Of a stretch of 64,000 nucleotides of DNA, positions 35,023-44,749 are shown piece after piece. The translations under genes were made by a program, and so were the position numbers. Within the stretch, counting starts at the first letter, position 1. The number at the start of each line of letters is the position of its first letter. Origin of the DNA: Lacrimispora sp. BS-2 (GTDB lineage Bacteria > Bacillota > Clostridia > Lachnospirales > Lachnospiraceae); NCBI RefSeq assembly GCF_040207125.1, contig NZ_CP157940.1, forward strand, positions 682,001 through 746,000. Reading direction: 5' to 3'. The notes below the pieces were generated by a model, which searched no databases, was not told where the DNA came from, and saw nothing but the letters and a program-made list of their open reading frames with translations.

Positions 35023-35652
35023 ATGAAAAATAAAATAATCATGATCAGTATATTGTCACTTGCTGTCATCAGCTTCCTTATGGGTATTGTAAAAATATCT
35101 CCTATGGTTTCTGCCGGATATGAAATGTACAAGGCTGCAACTGAAACCATAAGTGTGCCAGATAGAATTGAGGAACTTAAACAGCAGGATGGTTATATCA
35201 CATTTGATGAGATACCGGAAGAATACAAAGCGCAGGTGTTACAATCCGAAGACAAACGTTTTTATTATCATTTTGGCTTTGATCCCATTGCCACGGCAAG
35301 GGCCATGGCAAATAATATAATTGCGGGAAGCTTTGTGCAAGGGGGGAGCACCATTACCCAGCAGCTTGCAAAAAATATGTACTTTTCTTTTGAAAAGAAA
35401 TATGAACGGAAGGTGGCAGAGCTATTTGTTTCTGTTCATCTTGAAAGAGAACTTACAAAAGATGAAATTCTGGAACTCTATTGTAATATCGCTTACTATG
35501 GGGAGGGTTGTTATGGACTGAAACAGGCGGCCAATCATTATTACGGTGTTGAGCCTTTCGAGCTGACAAACACCCAGATCAAAGCACTTGTATGGACGAT
35601 TAAAAGTCCAAATAACTACAACCCTAATGCTTATAAAGGAATCCCGGTATAA
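35023..35652 (+). CDS. Monofunctional peptidoglycan glycosyltransferase (GT51)
   Basis: 209 residues: an N-terminal membrane anchor (~4-24) and a GT51 domain with motif 1 QSEDKRFYYHFGFDP (E76, catalytic) and motif 2 GGSTITQQLAKN, then RKVAELFVSVHLER. It polymerises lipid II into glycan strands outside the membrane. It has no penicillin-binding transpeptidase domain. ATG 35023 follows AAAGGAG. Its control by box A suggests that cell-wall synthesis is boosted under peptide antibiotic stress. Confidence 0.9.
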   Translation: MKNKIIMISILSLAVISFLMGIVKISPMVSAGYEMYKAATETISVPDRIEELKQQDGYITFDEIPEEYKAQVLQSEDKRFYYHFGFDPIATARAMANNIIAGSFVQGGSTITQQLAKNMYFSFEKKYERKVAELFVSVHLERELTKDEILELYCNIAYYGEGCYGLKQAANHYYGVEPFELTNTQIKALVWTIKSPNNYNPNAYKGIPV

Positions 35653-35748
35653 TGGAAGTAAGGGTCTGTTATCGTGGGGCATTGGCCAAATGCCGCTTTA
35701 CGGCGCCTTGCTCATTGCTTTTATGGAATAATGAAAAGTGACAAAAAT

Positions 35749-35803
35749 GTTCGTTTCCTGTAAGCAAAATCAATGGCGCTGCAGCGGCGGATGAAATTAT
35801 AAT
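35749..35803 (+). promoter_or_regulatory. 28-bp regulator box B and promoter of traX-ABC operon
   Basis: Box GTTCGTTTCCTGTAAGCAAA continuing ATCAATGG (35749-35776), then 21 bp, then TATAAT (35798-35803). The same arrangement as box A 800 bp upstream. Confidence 0.7.
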
Positions 35804-35837
35804 AAATATAAGTTAAACAAAGAAAAGGAGATCATAA

Positions 35838-36644
35838 ATGATACAAAAAGGATTCAATAGTTTTCAGATTAAAATAATAGCTTTGGTGCTGATGGTATTC
35901 GACCATATTCACTATACTTTTGTAGGTGTTTTACCCATTCCCATGTGGTTTACAATACTGGGCAGACTATCAGCCCCTCTGTTTATTTTTGCCACGGCCA
36001 ATGGTATGAGGTATACAAGAAATCCGGTAAAATATTTAATGCGTTTGTGGGCCGGATCTGTATTTATGATTTTTGGCAATACGCTGATTGAGAGTTACTT
36101 CCCATTGCCAAATGGCGGGGCTATCATGAATAATATTTTTTCTACGTTATTTATAATATGCCTGATCATATTCAGTATTCAGCGGATTTCCATATGCAGG
36201 AAAGAGAACCGTCCGTTTTTGCAATATATATTTTTAATGCTTGTTCCTGTTTTCAGCAGTATCATAATTTTTATGACCATATCTAATCCAGACTTATTCT
36301 TTATAGGAAAATGGATAATGACCTTTGTTCCCTCCATCGTATTCTGTGAAGGCGGTTTTGTGCTGGTAGGTTTAGGCGTTGGATTATATTTATGCAACCA
36401 GGATAAAAAGAAAATAGGTATCTTTTATTTTCTGCTCAGCCTTTTGCTCTTTGTAATGGGATATAATCCCGAGGTCGGTGTGGAAAGTATGTTTTTGCAT
36501 AATATTCAGTGGTATATGGTATTTGCTTTGCCGTTTATGCTGCTTTACAATAAGCAGAAGGGCCGTGGAATGAAATATTTCTTTTATGGCTTTTATCCGG
36601 CCCATATTTATATTTTAGCGATTTTAGCCAATATTATTTTTTAA
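35838..36644 (+). CDS. TraX-family membrane protein
   Basis: 268 residues with about eight membrane helices. FQIKIIALVLMVFDHIHY at the N-terminus and ILGRLSAPLFIFATANGMRYT are the TraX signature. TraX acetylates F-pilin in E. coli; chromosomal homologues belong to the wider acyltransferase 3-like group. Here it begins the operon with the ABC transporter behind box B, so a role in modifying a surface polymer during antibiotic stress is suggested. Confidence 0.88.
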   Translation: MIQKGFNSFQIKIIALVLMVFDHIHYTFVGVLPIPMWFTILGRLSAPLFIFATANGMRYTRNPVKYLMRLWAGSVFMIFGNTLIESYFPLPNGGAIMNNIFSTLFIICLIIFSIQRISICRKENRPFLQYIFLMLVPVFSSIIIFMTISNPDLFFIGKWIMTFVPSIVFCEGGFVLVGLGVGLYLCNQDKKKIGIFYFLLSLLLFVMGYNPEVGVESMFLHNIQWYMVFALPFMLLYNKQKGRGMKYFFYGFYPAHIYILAILANIIF

Positions 36645-36668
36645 ATACCAGAGGAGAGGATGGACACT

Positions 36669-37433
36669 ATGAATACAATCTTAAAGGTTCAAAACCTTCA
36701 GAAATATTACGGTAACAAAGGGAATGTTACAAAGGCTGTTGACAATATCAGCTTTACTGTTACGGAAGGGGAGTATATCGGGATCATGGGGGCGTCGGGA
36801 AGCGGAAAAACCACCATTCTTAATTGCGTTTCCACCATTGATGATGCGACTTCCGGTCATATTTATATTGACGGAACGGATGTGACTGAGATGAAAGCGG
36901 AAGCCTTGTCAAAGTTCAGACGTGAAAAGCTTGGCTTTATTTTTCAGGACTTTAATCTTCTGGACACCTTAACTGCCCATGAAAACATTGCCCTGGCCCT
37001 GGCAATAATGAAAGCTCCGGCAGGAGATATGGATGAGCGGATCCACCAGGCTGCCTCCCTTTTAAACATCACAGAGGTATTGCATAAATATCCGTATCAG
37101 ATGTCAGGAGGCCAAAAGCAGCGTGTAGCCGCAGCAAGAGCCATCATTACCAATCCAAGCCTGATTCTTGCTGATGAACCTACCGGGGCCTTGGACTCCA
37201 GGTCAGCTAAGATGCTTTTGGAAAGCTTTAAAAATCTTAATGAACAGATCAATGCCGCTATTTTGATGGTGACCCATGATGCTTTTACCGCCAGCTATTG
37301 CAAACGCATTTTGTTCATCAAAGACGGCAGGCTGTTTAATGAGCTGATCCGGGGAAAGGAATCGCGCAAGGAATTTTTTGACCGGATTATGGAGGTTATG
37401 GCCCTTCTTGGAGGTGATTTAAGTGCTGAGTAA
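36669..37433 (+). CDS. ABC transporter ATPase, BceA-like
   Basis: 254 residues: Walker A GASGSGKTT, Q-loop FIFQDFNLLDTLTAHEN, signature MSGGQKQRV, Walker B LILADEPTGALD and H-loop VTHD. It powers the FtsX-like permease to detach or remove peptide antibiotics from their lipid target. ATG 36669 is preferred for spacing; ATG 36660 lies within the ribosome binding region. The 3' end overlaps the permease gene by 11 nt. Confidence 0.92.
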   Translation: MNTILKVQNLQKYYGNKGNVTKAVDNISFTVTEGEYIGIMGASGSGKTTILNCVSTIDDATSGHIYIDGTDVTEMKAEALSKFRREKLGFIFQDFNLLDTLTAHENIALALAIMKAPAGDMDERIHQAASLLNITEVLHKYPYQMSGGQKQRVAAARAIITNPSLILADEPTGALDSRSAKMLLESFKNLNEQINAAILMVTHDAFTASYCKRILFIKDGRLFNELIRGKESRKEFFDRIMEVMALLGGDLSAE

Positions 37434-39399
37434 GCTTGTTTTTAAAAATGTCGGAAAAAGCATGCAGGATTACACGGTATATTTTTTTACTCTTGTATTT
37501 GGCGTTTCTATTTTTTATATGTTTAACTCCATCTATGCACAGCAGGAGATTATGGTAGTGACGGAAATAGTGACCGATTCCATGGTTGCACTTAGAAAGA
37601 TATTATCCGTCATTTCCGTATTCGTTGCAGTAATCCTGGGTTTTTTGATCGTGTATGCAAATAGTTTTTTCATCAGGCGCCGTAAAAAGGAAATGGGTAT
37701 TTACATGACCCTGGGCATGAGCAAAAGTAAAATATCTTCCATTTTTGTATTTGAAACATTTCTCATGGGACTCCTTGCTTTAATTGCCGGCCTGGTAATT
37801 GGTGTTTTCGGCTCCCAGTTTATGTCTGTGTTTACTGCTAAAATATTTGAGGCGGATATGACCGCCTATAAATTCATATTTTCACCAGATGCAGCGGTAA
37901 AAAGCACCCTTTACTTCGCAGTTATTTTTTTAACGGTAATTATTTTCAATACAATTGCAGTAAGCAAGTATAAACTGATTGACTTAATTTATGGCGGACG
38001 AAAAAATGAAAGCTTTAAAATCAGAAGTACCAGAGTATCTGTGCTGGTTTTCCTGGTATCCATTGTTTTCTTAGGAACCGCATATGTACTGGTTTTGAAA
38101 AATGGAATTATCAATATTAACCGTATTTTCCTTTGCTCTATCATTTTAGGAACGGTTGGTTCGTTACTGTTTTTCTTTTCTCTTTCGGGAATCCTTACAA
38201 AGCTGGTACAATCAAATAAGAAGCTGTATTATAAAGACCTGACCATGTTTGTGACCCGTCAGCTTACCAGTAAGATCAACACAAATTTCATATCCATATC
38301 CGTGGTCAGCATTGTATTGCTTTTGGTAATCGGTATTTTTTCAACCGGTTACAGCATGAAAAATATTCTGTCGGCAGATTTAAAAAATACTGCGCCTTAT
38401 GATGTCAGCTTTTATGGCAGCAATGAGGAAGGGAATCATGGGACCATATATGAAAGCCTGCCTTGGGAAATAAAAGATATTGATGCAATTAGCCATGAAT
38501 ATAGTATTTACCGCGGTGACCTTCGTTTCAGGGATCTTCCGGTAGATTTTTCTTCCCTGTCCTTTGATATGGGCAAGCGTGCTCTTAATTTTGTTACGTT
38601 TTCTGATTATCAGAAGTTTTTAGAAATGCAGGGAAAGGAAAAAAACGATCTTCCTGGAAATGAGTATTTCATCATTGCTTCCGGTGACATTTACCAGCAT
38701 ATTGCACAGGAATTTCTTGATAAAAATGTAACAATTACTCTTGGAGATAAAACTCTCCAGCCAAAGGGGGAAGTACAAAACATAAAGCTTTCCAACAGTG
38801 ATTCCGGTATCACATTTGTTGTAAACGATGCGTTCTCTGAAATCCTTGAAAAGTCTGAGGAGCAAGTGCTTAACATGACATGCAAAACAGGGGAAGGATC
38901 AAAGGAACTTCAGGAAAAGCTAAATCAATATAGTAACAGCGAGGATTATCAGGAAAAAGGCTTTTGGTACTATTCAAGCAGGGAAGAAATCTACGCCTCA
39001 TCCATTGCCATGAAAGCCATTATATCCTTTTTAGCCATTTATCTTGGCATTGTGTTTATGGTTGCCTGCGCGGCAATTCTTGCAATCCAGCAGCTTGCCC
39101 AGGCAGCGGATAATAAGGAACGTTATGCATTGTTAAGGAAGCTGGGGGCTGAAAAGAAAATGCTGGACAGAGCATTGTTTGTACAAATACTAAGTTACTT
39201 TTTACTGCCTCTTATGCTTGGCATAGCTCATTCCATTGTTGGGCTTACGGCTGTAAATGATTTAATGAAGGGCTTCGAACATGTGAATGTGATGGACAGC
39301 GTCCTTATTCCGGCAATATTTGTCCTTGTCATCTATGGCGTTTATTTTGGATTGACTTATATCGGGTGTAAACATATTTTAAGAAGGGATCATTATTAA
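37423..39399 (+). CDS. FtsX-like ABC permease, BceB-like
   Basis: 658 residues with ten predicted membrane helices and a large extracytoplasmic domain (~320-530) between helices 7 and 8, the arrangement found in BceB-type peptide resistance permeases. FIRRRKKEMGIYMTLGMSKSK and ERYALLRKLGAEKKMLDRAL are the two FtsX-type coupling regions. The start is GTG behind GGAGGTGATTTAA. The external domain would bind the drug-lipid complex and signal to the kinase. Confidence 0.92.
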   Translation: MLSKLVFKNVGKSMQDYTVYFFTLVFGVSIFYMFNSIYAQQEIMVVTEIVTDSMVALRKILSVISVFVAVILGFLIVYANSFFIRRRKKEMGIYMTLGMSKSKISSIFVFETFLMGLLALIAGLVIGVFGSQFMSVFTAKIFEADMTAYKFIFSPDAAVKSTLYFAVIFLTVIIFNTIAVSKYKLIDLIYGGRKNESFKIRSTRVSVLVFLVSIVFLGTAYVLVLKNGIININRIFLCSIILGTVGSLLFFFSLSGILTKLVQSNKKLYYKDLTMFVTRQLTSKINTNFISISVVSIVLLLVIGIFSTGYSMKNILSADLKNTAPYDVSFYGSNEEGNHGTIYESLPWEIKDIDAISHEYSIYRGDLRFRDLPVDFSSLSFDMGKRALNFVTFSDYQKFLEMQGKEKNDLPGNEYFIIASGDIYQHIAQEFLDKNVTITLGDKTLQPKGEVQNIKLSNSDSGITFVVNDAFSEILEKSEEQVLNMTCKTGEGSKELQEKLNQYSNSEDYQEKGFWYYSSREEIYASSIAMKAIISFLAIYLGIVFMVACAAILAIQQLAQAADNKERYALLRKLGAEKKMLDRALFVQILSYFLLPLMLGIAHSIVGLTAVNDLMKGFEHVNVMDSVLIPAIFVLVIYGVYFGLTYIGCKHILRRDHY

Positions 39400-39528
39400 A
39401 TGTGTTTTTCCTTTGATAAACATGGACTTTTTATATTGCCTGGAATATCAACTGCATGTCCCATGTAGTCTGCAATGCTGCTATTTCCGCAGTCTGTGCA
39501 GTGATTTATCTGTAAAACATTGTTTTTC

Positions 39529-39557
39529 TTTACGAAACATAATACTGGTACTATAAT
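39529..39557 (+). promoter_or_regulatory. Promoter of the 39591 gene
   Basis: TTTACG, 17-bp spacer, TATAAT, followed by AAGGAG and ATG 39591. Confidence 0.6.
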
Positions 39558-39590
39558 TCTTCTATAGTATAAATTAAGTAAGGAGAAAAG

Positions 39591-40205
39591 ATGAAGAAAG
39601 AATTGCCCTATTTTAGAGTCGGAGATTCCTTTGGCGGAAATCAGGATTGGTTCCGGGACCCAATGATGCATCTGGGAGGCTGTGGGGCTGCGGCAGCATG
39701 CGATGCCTGCATCAATATGGCACTCCATGACAATAAAGCCCATCTGTATCCCTATGATATACAAAGACTTGATAAAGAAGATTATATAAATTTTTCCAAG
39801 CAAATGAAGCCCTATCTAAAGCCCCGCTTTAAGGGAATCAATACGCTGGAATTGTTTATGGACGGGTTTAATAAATATTTAAAAGATGTGGCTGATCAGG
39901 ATATACAGCTGACAGGCTGCCCGGGAAAGGTTCCTGCAAAGGAAGCAGCCATGGAGATCATAAACCGGATTGACAAGGGAGTCCCAATCCCTTTCTTGCT
40001 GCTGCGGCATAAAAATGTTAATTTTAAGGATCTGGTCTGGCATTGGTTCATGCTTGTGGGGTATGAGTAATTCGAAGATGAATTTTATGTAAAAATTGCA
40101 ACCTATGGAGGATTTCGCTGGCTCTCTTTTTATGAGCTTTGGGAGACTGGTTTTGAGCACAAAGGTGGAATGGTACTGATAAAGGCTTCATGCCGGCAGT
40201 TTTGA
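39591..40205 (+). pseudogene. Cysteine-peptidase-like gene interrupted by an in-frame stop
   Basis: From ATG 39591 (site AAGGAG) 159 codons run to TAA 40068-40070. The same frame then continues for 44 more codons with protein-like sequence (FYVKIATYGGFRWLSFYELW, then HKGGMVLIKA) to TGA 40203-40205. HLGGCGAAAACDAC (C31) and WHWFMLVGY (H151) look like the Cys and His of C39/papain-like enzymes; the family is not certain. A nonsense mutation or a sequencing error seems likely; stop readthrough is less likely. Confidence 0.65.
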
Positions 40206-40346
40206 CCGGCATGATACTGCCTGATCAATGCACATGGAATGCTGTGCCCTGCCTTCGGATGCTTCCAATAAAATGCACATTTTTTATATCCCTGAAACAT
40301 AACAAAGACCTGTTTTTTGTTGAAATATAGGAAAGGATGGTTACTT

Positions 40347-40871
40347 TTGATAGGAAATAAAATAATAGGACAACATGAATACAATATCCGTTTATTGACG
40401 GGAAAGGATGAGTCTGAAGTACAAGATTTTTGCGAAAGATGTTCGGATTTCTTTGAATTAACGGAAGGCAGGCCTCCTGAAAAAGATGCAGGAAACAGCA
40501 TTTTGTTTGATTTGCCGCCGGGTAAAACACCAAAGGATAAGTATGATTTTGGAGTTTATAATAAGAATGGTGTTTTAATTGCGGTAATTGATATAGTTAA
40601 AGATTATAAAGCAGCCGGGGAATGGATCATAGGTTTACTTATGCTGGACCCAAATGTAAGAGAAAGCGGTTTGGGAAGAAGATTGCATGATTTTATAAAA
40701 GACTGGGTTTTAGAAGAACATGGCAGAGCGTTACGGATTGGGGTGGTAGAAGAGAACCACAGAGGATATAAGTTTTGGTGTAAGATGGGATATATTGAAG
40801 TAAACAGGGTAAAAATGACCTATGGAAATAAAGAACAAACGGTAAAAGTTATGATTCTGTTTCTTAAGTGA
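40347..40871 (+). CDS. GNAT-family N-acetyltransferase
   Basis: 174 residues. Motif A region LMLDPNVRESGLGRRLHDF and VVEENHRGYKFWCKMGY place it in the GNAT superfamily. The best start is TTG 40347, 8 nt after AAAGGATGG; the frame is open to 40317 without a good site. A CATGCCGG / CCGGCATG hairpin (40188-40213) precedes it. The acetylated substrate is unknown. Confidence 0.82.
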   Translation: MIGNKIIGQHEYNIRLLTGKDESEVQDFCERCSDFFELTEGRPPEKDAGNSILFDLPPGKTPKDKYDFGVYNKNGVLIAVIDIVKDYKAAGEWIIGLLMLDPNVRESGLGRRLHDFIKDWVLEEHGRALRIGVVEENHRGYKFWCKMGYIEVNRVKMTYGNKEQTVKVMILFLK

Positions 40872-40961
40872 CAACTTAATCGTTCGATGGAGCAGGGAAA
40901 GGTTGTGCTGCAAAACAAACTCACCCTGGTTTTGCAGCATGACCTCTGCCAATTCATAATT

Positions 40962-42644
40962 TTATGAAAACTGGCTATGAAACGAATTTGCCAGCTGATT
41001 AGCGGCTTCCTTACCGGTATACAATGCCCCCTGCATCCAGCCATGCTTTGTGGACAGGTGTTCACCGGCAAAGTAGATCCTTTGATTGAATTCAGGTTTC
41101 AGCATTTCATAGGCAAATAATTTTTTCTGACCTGGAAGCGTAGCGGCAAAAGCGCCCCGGTTATAGGGCTGATTATCCCACACCACTGTCTTATGGTCTT
41201 CTACAATGGAATCTAAGAATCCCCTTGGCACTCCGTGAACTTCTTCCACATTTTCCTTTATAAGTTCATACCGGAGTGATTCTTCCATGTTCCCCACTCT
41301 TGTTGCATTTAAATGATAATTATAGGAAGCTGCCAGCACCCCGGGTTCATATGGCGAGCAGGAGGAAGCATCGGGGCAGAGAATATGATCTCCCGGATAG
41401 AAGATGGCCTGAATCGGCAGGTCTGTCTGGGAAAAGCCTCCCACCATTCGTCCGTAATCCGTATCCTGTTCCCAAAAACGTTTGTTACACATGAAAAGTG
41501 TTTTTTGTGAATTAATATAGTTGAACTCTAAAATGGCCTGCATCTTAGGGTTACTGAAAAATGGCTTGATTTCAACTTCCCTCAGGGTGGAGTAGGGAAT
41601 CGTACATACAACGTAATCAAAAGCATCGGCAGTTCTCTTAAGACTCCTCACATTACGGTGTGCCAGGATTATTTGACTGCTGTTCAGTGGCTGATAAATG
41701 CCTGTAACCGTCTGGCCGGGACGATAAGTAACCGTGCCAAGCTGGGAAACCGGAATATCCTGATACTGGGGCGGATTGTCTGCCAGAAAGGATTGGAGAA
41801 AGGCATATGGCAGGTTTACGATTCCGCCTTCAATGGTATAGGTGTTGCGGTAATCAAGGGTGTATTCCTCTTGGGTGATTTCATCATAACTGATATTCAG
41901 CAGAGCACCGGTACCTGGACTGACCCCTGAAATCAGATTGATGGCTCCCTGGCTTAATCCCAGATTTTCTAAAGTCTGCCGGACCGTATAGTTTGTGAGA
42001 GCCAGATATTCCGGAGAATATTCCGGTAAAATCTGTATCAGCTCTGATCTGATATCAGGCGGGAGCTGCATCATCAGATACAAAAAGGCATAATCATCAA
42101 GCTCTGCCCAGGGAGTGCTTCTTTCCTGAGGAGTCAAGTCATATAAGGGATAAAGCATCTGCTGGATGGAGTCTGATGTTCTCAAACGGGTATTATGTAC
42201 GTATAAAAAATTGTTGCGCTGCCTTACAGACAGAGGCAGGGTGTTAAGTCCAAACAAATTCATATAGTGCCAGGTTGTTTCATGAGTTACCGGAATTCTG
42301 TGAGCACCGAATTCATTGTAGTATTTTCCTTCCACATCAAAATAATAGGTATAAACTCTTCCTCCGATTCTATTGTCATTGGCTTCCAGAATTGTAATGT
42401 CGGCTCCCAGCTTACGAAGCTCGAATGCAGCGGATAAGCCGGCAAGACCTCCTCCCATGACGCCGATTCTTACTCCTTTCAGTTCTCCCGGCGCTGCATA
42501 GCTTGTGATATCCGAGGGAGGACTCAGTAAATTAACAATATATTCGTAATCTTCCGGCCGGCCAGCCGTTTTTAATGAATTTCTGATCATTTCGTGCCTT
42601 TGTTCATTCGTAGGGTTTACTACTTGATTTAATGGAACAGCCAT
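40962..42644 (-). CDS. FAD-dependent amine oxidase (monoamine / L-amino acid oxidase type)
   Basis: 560 residues. An FAD-binding Rossmann motif (GVMGGGLAGLSAAFELRKLG, then ILEANDNRIGGR) follows ~55 residues of leading sequence. The C-terminal YFAGEHLSTKHGWMQGA is the second flavin signature of the family. No signal peptide is seen, so it is probably cytoplasmic. It oxidatively deaminates an amine or amino acid. ATG 42644 follows GAGGTATAATCA. It is divergent from a YafY-type regulator. Confidence 0.88.
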   Translation of the reverse strand: MAVPLNQVVNPTNEQRHEMIRNSLKTAGRPEDYEYIVNLLSPPSDITSYAAPGELKGVRIGVMGGGLAGLSAAFELRKLGADITILEANDNRIGGRVYTYYFDVEGKYYNEFGAHRIPVTHETTWHYMNLFGLNTLPLSVRQRNNFLYVHNTRLRTSDSIQQMLYPLYDLTPQERSTPWAELDDYAFLYLMMQLPPDIRSELIQILPEYSPEYLALTNYTVRQTLENLGLSQGAINLISGVSPGTGALLNISYDEITQEEYTLDYRNTYTIEGGIVNLPYAFLQSFLADNPPQYQDIPVSQLGTVTYRPGQTVTGIYQPLNSSQIILAHRNVRSLKRTADAFDYVVCTIPYSTLREVEIKPFFSNPKMQAILEFNYINSQKTLFMCNKRFWEQDTDYGRMVGGFSQTDLPIQAIFYPGDHILCPDASSCSPYEPGVLAASYNYHLNATRVGNMEESLRYELIKENVEEVHGVPRGFLDSIVEDHKTVVWDNQPYNRGAFAATLPGQKKLFAYEMLKPEFNQRIYFAGEHLSTKHGWMQGALYTGKEAANQLANSFHSQFS

Positions 42645-42861
42645 TGATTATACCTCGTGATATCATTACAGTAGTAATATATTGGAAACCTTCCCTTAAT
42701 ATAACAAAATAGGGCGGCCATGAGCTGTAAGCCGGGGCAAAGATCATTGATTTTCTATTTGTAATTTTAATATTTATTGTGTAAATTAATAACAGAGGAT
42801 AAATACCGGGGCTGTGATTCTAATGACGAATTGTAAAAAAGGGAGTAGAAGAGGTTAGGTT

Positions 42862-43839
42862 ATGTCTAAAAACGATAATATGCTGGCAATTCTCTGGATG
42901 CTGAATTCAGGAGCAAAAATTACTGCAAAACAAATAGCGGAAAGGCTGGAGATCAATATACGGACTGTTTACCGTTATATTGACTCGCTTTGTGCCAGCG
43001 GAGTACCGATTGTATCCGATGCAGGTCAGAATGGCGGGTATAGCCTGCTCAATGATTTTATCAATGCGCCTTTATTTTTTGATGTTGAAGAACAAAAGGC
43101 AATTCTCCATGCCGCCGTATTTGCAAAAGAAGCGGGATACCCTTTCAATGAGGCATTAAGCAGGGCAACCGAAAAACTGAAAATGTATTCAAACCGGGAA
43201 CAGGAAAGTATTCTCAAGCGGCATTTAACCGGTTTTGAAGTGATAAACCGTGATATCGATTCTTCTGTTAAGCTGAAATTGGTAGAATTGGAGAGGGCTG
43301 TGGCAAACGAGTATTCCGTGGAAATTGAATATCGTACAAGCCGTGAGGAAAAATCCAGGCAAAGGGTGATTGATCCTTACGGCATGATCTATTGGAACAA
43401 TAAATGGTATACCATCGGATTTTGCCACTTAAGGAATGAAATCCGCAGCTTCCGGGCTGAACGGATTTTGCAGATAAAGGGGACGGAAATGACTTTTAAA
43501 CGGCCGGAAGGCTTTTCCGCCAGGGAATTCTTTTTACGGAATCTTCTGCCTGACCTGGCGGATAAGGACAAGGCAGTTTCAGTCGTGATCAAGGGCAGGT
43601 CAGAGGCCCTGGACGATTTGTGCATTCACTGGTTTTTAGGCCATCATCTGAAAGAGAGGACTTCAAATCAGGCTGTTTTTTTATTTGATGACAGAGTAAT
43701 GAATGGATATGTGCCATATTTTCTTTTATCCTATGGGAAGGCCATTCAGGTCATAGAACCTGAGAGCCTGAAAAAAAGACTGGCAGCCATTGCGTCGGAG
43801 CTAATGGAGTATTATCAAATTATACCTAAAATGGAATAA
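42862..43839 (+). CDS. YafY-family regulator (HTH and WYL domains)
   Basis: 325 residues: HTH_11 domain (AKQIAERLEINIRTVYRYI, ~20-40) with wing SDAGQNGGYSLL, then a WYL domain (~140-215, RVIDPYGMIYWNNKWYTIGFC) and a WCX C-terminal extension. WYL domains bind nucleic-acid or nucleotide ligands. It may control the divergent amine oxidase (inference from position). Confidence 0.9.
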   Translation: MSKNDNMLAILWMLNSGAKITAKQIAERLEINIRTVYRYIDSLCASGVPIVSDAGQNGGYSLLNDFINAPLFFDVEEQKAILHAAVFAKEAGYPFNEALSRATEKLKMYSNREQESILKRHLTGFEVINRDIDSSVKLKLVELERAVANEYSVEIEYRTSREEKSRQRVIDPYGMIYWNNKWYTIGFCHLRNEIRSFRAERILQIKGTEMTFKRPEGFSAREFFLRNLLPDLADKDKAVSVVIKGRSEALDDLCIHWFLGHHLKERTSNQAVFLFDDRVMNGYVPYFLLSYGKAIQVIEPESLKKRLAAIASELMEYYQIIPKME

Positions 43840-43886
43840 ATCGGGGAGTGCAAACTGCAGGCAAAGTTAAATGATATCTTGCAGCA

Positions 43887-44186
43887 ATGTTTATGAAGAG
43901 AATAATCGTTTGGGACCCACGCAATATGCCTGCATATGCAGAAATCGGCCATAACTGCATCAGAACAAAACACAAAGGAAATGGCTATGGAAAGCTGCAA
44001 CTTGAGGAAGCAATAAACAGGATATGTAAAATAGGAGCAAAGAAAATCATTGTCACGACCAATGAAAGTCTGATTCCAGCACAGAAAAATTATGAAAGTT
44101 TGGGTTTTCAACTTATACGAAAAAGGATTAATCCTGATAATCCTGAAGTGGCAGGAGAATATATGGATTATGAATTTATGGCCTAG
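43887..44186 (+). pseudogene. C-terminal part of a GNAT acetyltransferase
   Basis: 99 codons align with the C-terminal two-thirds of a GNAT enzyme: AEIGHNCIRTKHKGNGYGKLQL (motif A, cited in part), KKIIVTTNE and NYESLGFQL, ending EYMDYEFMA. The N-terminal strands that complete the fold are absent, and no ribosome binding site precedes ATG 43887. Upstream bases show no matching frame. Probably a truncated gene; an unusual short enzyme is less likely. Confidence 0.65.
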
Positions 44187-44313
44187 CTATGTATTAAGTT
44201 CTAATTTATCGGTGGGGTTACGCGCATTCGTTTTTTATTAGAAACAAAACAAAGACATAAGAAGGTTATATTATAAAAAAGAAAGCCGATATTGGTTTAG
44301 AGGTATATATATT

Positions 44314-44673
44314 ATGGGATTATTTGATAGATTTAAACAGAAAAGGAATGCAAAACCGGATTTTTCAGAAATTGATTCTAATGAAAAAGCAATAGAATTA
44401 ACAAACCAGGGAGTTTTACGGCCACTGTATTTAATGCCATTGCGTTTTAATGGAGAAGAATCTGCAAGAAACAGACTTTTTGTGCCGCCCGTTGTAGTAG
44501 AAATAAAAGATAGATACGACAATATGGTTGAAGATTTATTGAGACAACATAAGATAAATGGATATGCCTGTACCCCTGAATATAAAGGGAAAAGTTTTAT
44601 TCCATCAAAGCTGACGATTGTAGCGGGAAAAGACGGAAATGATGTTTTCACAGAGAACATAAACATTTGGTAA
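44314..44673 (+). CDS. Hypothetical protein (119 aa)
   Basis: 119 residues, charged, without signal peptide or membrane segment. It starts MGLFDRFKQKRNAKP, a form seen in many small cytoplasmic clostridial proteins, and contains VPPVVVEIKDRYD. I do not recognise a family. The ribosome binding site (AGAGG, 44300) is weak and distant. It stands alone on the strand with 76 nt before the coiled-coil gene. Confidence 0.65.
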   Translation: MGLFDRFKQKRNAKPDFSEIDSNEKAIELTNQGVLRPLYLMPLRFNGEESARNRLFVPPVVVEIKDRYDNMVEDLLRQHKINGYACTPEYKGKSFIPSKLTIVAGKDGNDVFTENINIW

Positions 44674-44749
44674 ACGATGGAGTTTTACAAGCCGGCAGGG
44701 ATTAATTAATGAGCAATACTTACAAAAGAATATATAGGGGGATTTTATC

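Noticed and set aside
39396..39803. Minus-strand open frame of 135 codons
   Set aside because: It overlaps the intergenic promoter and the 5' half of the plus-strand 39591 gene, has no convincing ribosome binding site and no recognisable domain.
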